Shown here one piece after another: positions 60,684 to 64,000 of a stretch of DNA of 64,000 nt (position 1 is the first letter of the stretch; every line of letters begins with the position of its first letter). The DNA is from Megalobrama amblycephala. Its lineage: Eukaryota; Chordata; Actinopteri; Cypriniformes; Xenocyprididae. The translations under genes were made by a program, and so were the position numbers. A model generated the notes under the pieces. It was not told the origin of the DNA. It saw only the letters and a list, made by a program, of their open reading frames with translations, and searched no databases. Location: the NCBI RefSeq assembly GCF_018812025.1, contig NC_063054.1:6504082-6568081 (forward strand), read 5' to 3'.

Positions 60684-61536
60684 ATACACTGCGCGCAAAA
60701 AAAAAAAAAGTCGCTGTTTGGATTTTAATAGGCAAATACGTAAGAGTCTATGGATGGATCATTATTACAGTGACAGTATTATTTTTTTAGCATGCTATAT
60801 GTTTGGCAACGGTTCTTTTAACCCTTAAAGATGGAGTGTGTGCTTTTCATTTCTTAAACAACCATGTATTAAGATGTATCATGGCCATATATCAGGATGA
60901 CAATGTCAAGATTCATCAGGCTCAAATTGTGAAAGAATTGTTGGGAGGAAGCATGAAGAATCATTTTCACACATGAATTGGCACTGACCTTAACCTCAGT
61001 GTAATTTTTTGGGATGTGCTGCAGTAGACTTTACAGAGTGCTCACCTCTTGCATTGTCAATACAAGATCTTGACCAAAAAATTATGCACCTCTCGATGGA
61101 AATAAATGTTGTGATGTTATTTCCATCAAGAGGTGCATCAATTTTTGGTCAAGATCTTGTATTGACAATGCAAGAGGTGAGCACTCTGTAAAGTCTACTC
61201 CAGCACATCCCAAAGACTTTCAATGAAATTAAGGTCTGGACTCAGAGGTGCCAGTTCATGTGTGAAAATGATTCTTCATGCTCTCTGAACCATTCTTTCA
61301 CAATTTTAACCCTGGTGAATCTTGACATTGTCATCCTGGAATATGGCCATGATGTGTCTTCCTACATGGTTGTTGAAATGAAAAGCTACACACTCCATCT
61401 TTTAGGGTTAAAAGAACCGTTGCCAAACATATAACATGCTATAAACATAATAATCACTGTAATAATGAAGTATTTGCCTATTAAAATCCAAACAGCGAAT
61501 TTTTTTTTTTTTTTTTTGGCCAGGAGGGCAGTGTAT
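60684..61536. mobile_element. palindromic Tc1/mariner-like fold-back element
   Basis: Two arms of about 420 bp are inverted copies meeting near 61112, with ends 'tacactgc' and 'gcagtgta'. Each arm carries a broken piece of Tc1-type transposase. The left arm read forward gives SIQDLDQKIMHLSMEINVV, close to the C-terminal region of Tc1-like transposases, and a preceding 'DLNLSVIFWDVL'-like stretch. Stops interrupt the frame, so it is inactive. Confidence 0.82.
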
Positions 61537-61853
61537 GATAGTAGTTACATCTCATATGACCTATTTTAAGGACCTGCAATAACGCGGTTTGACCAGTGAG
61601 GCGCTGTCGCGCAACTGTAATGCAGCCCTAAATTCGAAATTTGGAATAGAATTGCAAATCGAATCTTGAAATTTGTGTCCACGCCCAGCCTTAATAAAAA
61701 CACAGTAACAGTCATTGTAACAGTCGGACTATTGATGGCTTCTGTGGAGGACAGAAAACCTGAAGGAGATTGGGTTTCAGTTGGCTCGAAGTTCATTAAA
61801 AATACATTTTCTTAAGCAAAATTGCCTTGTTTTATTTATTAGTTATAATAGTT

Positions 61854-61938
61854 GGGTGAATTCAGGTTGATTGGGACACTTTTTCCAATTCATCTCAATG
61901 GCAAAAAAGTGACCCAATCACCCTGAATTCACCCCTAT
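61854..61938. repeat. short near-perfect hairpin
   Basis: The 30-bp arm starting 'gggtgaattcagg' pairs with the arm ending 'cctgaattcaccc', around a loop of about 20 bases ending near 'caatggc'. It lies inside the hAT element. Confidence 0.8.
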
Positions 61939-62093
61939 ACCTAGATATTTTAACTAATTGTAAAAGATAATAATCGAGCAAAGCCCACAGATTGATCTGT
62001 GAAATAATCAATGATTAGTCGATTAATCACTCTAAATAATCATTAGATTAATTGATTACCAAAATAATCGTTTGTTGCAGGGTTACTATTCGG

Positions 62094-64000
62094 GCCAACA
62101 TACTCATTTAAATAACAATAACAGCAATAATACTACTAATAATAAATTATATTGTTGAAAATGTAAAATTTGCATTACATTAAGAGTTTATACATAGGCC
62201 TAGTGAAAATATTTTTAGTTTTTTTATTATTATTATTATTATTATTTAAGCATAAACCTTAAAATCAAAAGGTTCTCAACATAATGAGAAACTTTAAATT
62301 ACAAATATAAGTATACTTATTTATATTTATGTACCTTGCAATATGTAGGCCTACATGTAATAAATCAACATATAGTGAGGATCCTGGCTTGAATTCAAAA
62401 AAGAATAAAATTGGGCAAAATAACAACACTGCTATTTTGAAAATGACTTACTACTAAATTGTGATTTAGAAAAGTCAGAAAATCTCACAACAGTCTATTC
62501 AACTTATGCTTCAAAACATAAAATGTTAAAGTACAATGCTCTCAACCATATAAGTGAGTTATTCATTAGACTGTATATACATACTGTCACGTCTCATGAG
62601 CTCCTGATTTGTCAATTCAAAGGTATATGCTCGGTCATTTATGAAGATGAGGAGGCTGACTGGGTCATGGAGGCTCTTGAGGACCATACTAATCATCAAC
62701 ATGACACAAGTCCTGCTCATCAAAGCTGGTTTTAGCGTTTTAATAATTCCTTGTTAGTGTTCTTAAACCAGTCTCTCTGAAGAAAGTAGGTCATTCAAGT
62801 ATTTGTTCTTTTGCGAGTGTTTGAACGGTAAAATAACAATGTGAGAGGCGCGAGGGACCGTTCTGTGAAAATGTCAAGTTCTTTCAATATGTCCTTTGTA
62901 AACTTTCACTTAGGTGAGGAATCACATAAGCGCAACACTAAAAAATATGACATCGTTTGCCTCAAGTGGGAAAATCCTTGGCCGACGGGTTAGACCATAA
63001 ATGTCTTAAATAGTGAGGCAACATTCATATCTTTTGAAAATGGCACTCTTAAAAAGGTTAATTGGGACATTTTGTCTCATTAAATGCTGTGCCTTTGGGC
63101 AACGATTAATTTTATCCACTGACATGTGCATGGGCATAACCACATGATCAGAAATGCCATGTTCTGGCGAGCGTGTATATATAAAGCCTTCTAATGATAG
63201 AAGCTTTTGCAGTCTAAATCGCACATGTACCACCATCTAGTGGCAGCTGGCCAGCGGTGGAATGTAAGCGCCTTTGGGGATCCAATAATTCTTCAATGAA
63301 TAAGTGATCTCTTCAAAAAGACATGAATGTCCTGTGCTTTAAAATCTGATCTCAGTATTGCACTAATCAATCAAACAAACAAATATCCTATTGCTCATAC
63401 AAATCATTGTCTAGAAATATTGATTATAGTTAGGATGCATTTGTAATTTCCTGAATCATATTGCACACCCTGCACCTTTACATGTCTTTCATTCATTATG
63501 CTTCTATTTATTTTTATTTTCATCTGAACATCAATATGTGTGAGATGTATTCAGTCTGAACAGTTTTGAAGTGAAATTATTATTATTATTGGAAAATAGT
63601 GACCAGTGAATTGTTTTTCTCCTTTCATGTTTTTGTGCTGTAACAACTAAATTAGCAAATTCAATTTATTTTGCATAATAATATCATGGATGATGCATTA
63701 TCACATGTTAAATTTGAACTTTAATTATTTTTTAATTATTTGCAATTTAGCAGAAATTGTACACTGTTCTTGAGGGGGACATCTTTTCCCATTCCTTACT
63801 TTAGACAAAAAGTATATTTAAATGTTATATATGTGGTAAAGCTCATGCGAGAAGGGTGTTACTTCTCACACATACTTTACAATTATGCAAGGCCTGGCAT
63901 CACAAAGTCTCCCTTGTGATCGCTCGAATGACAGTAGACCAGAAGGTCTATGATTTTTCTGTTTGACCTATCATTTCGCTTCAGAAGACAATGATTCATC
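62094..64000. other. intergenic DNA to window end, no gene seen
   Basis: AT-rich, with an ATT run at 62225-62250. A lower-repeat stretch lies at about 62620-63280. No coding exon recognised. Confidence 0.4.

Larger units (their letters stand above)
60607..62085. mobile_element. hAT transposon (non-autonomous) with exact 8-bp target duplication
   Basis: Left end TAGGGCTGAAACAATTTGTC; the right end read on the other strand is TAACCCTGCAACAAACGATT. CTATTCGG flanks both ends (60599-60606 and 62086-62093), the hAT signature. No intact transposase is present. The element hosts a Tc1-like fold-back (60684-61536) and a hairpin (61854-61938). Confidence 0.88.

Noticed and set aside
61009..61191. Small gene with SIQDLDQKIMHLSMEINVV
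   Set aside because: It is a broken Tc1-type transposase piece inside a palindromic element, not a host gene.

Overview
The window is nuclear DNA of a vertebrate, most likely a cyprinid teleost (zebrafish/carp/goldfish type). The evidence is split genes with canonical GT-AG introns, a meis2-type TALE homeobox gene, AT-rich intergenic DNA with long CA, AT, AAT and GAAA microsatellites, and many short terminal-inverted-repeat DNA transposons of the kinds that crowd cyprinid genomes. The genus is inference, since no search could be run.

Only two protein-coding genes are well supported, and both are on the minus strand. (1) At 11417-15454 lies a large single-coding-exon C2H2 zinc-finger gene. 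Its fingers come in pairs with the 'APSKLKRH..IHT...PF.C' style of ZNF770, and its N-terminal half is four tandem 161-residue repeats. A clean splice acceptor just before its ATG and a donor at 17770 suggest a non-coding first exon and a promoter near 17.85 kb. (2) At 40658-54589 lies a complete meis2 gene. Twelve coding exons were resolved to the base with consistent phase, giving a 391-residue protein with the MEIS/PKNOX N-terminal domain and a TALE homeodomain. A spliced 3'UTR exon probably ends at a polyadenylation signal near 37740, and a 5' leader with short uORFs runs up to about 55.1 kb. As I recall, ZNF770 and MEIS2 also lie near each other in the same orientation in human 15q14, which supports both names.

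Layout: 1-11.4 kb holds repeats, decayed transposons and the zinc-finger 3' side. 11.4-17.9 kb is the zinc-finger gene, with two transposons in its first intron. 18-37.7 kb is a gene-free interval downstream of meis2. It holds low-repeat blocks that could be regulatory, including one with a perfect PBX/MEIS composite site, a three-deep nest of DNA transposons, and a 126-bp block present twice with one mismatch on either side of an AAATA-rich array. 37.7-55.2 kb is meis2. 55.2-64 kb is upstream DNA with no recognised gene; it contains an intact hAT element with an exact 8-bp target duplication, itself invaded by a palindromic Tc1-like element.

MEIS proteins bind DNA with PBX and HOX partners, so the PBX-type motifs around meis2 would fit auto- or cross-regulation, but that is a hypothesis. 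I see no clearly new biological system. The points most worth checking are the duplicated 126-bp block, the tandem zinc-finger repeats, the possible alternative meis2 C-terminus, and the nested or palindromic elements.
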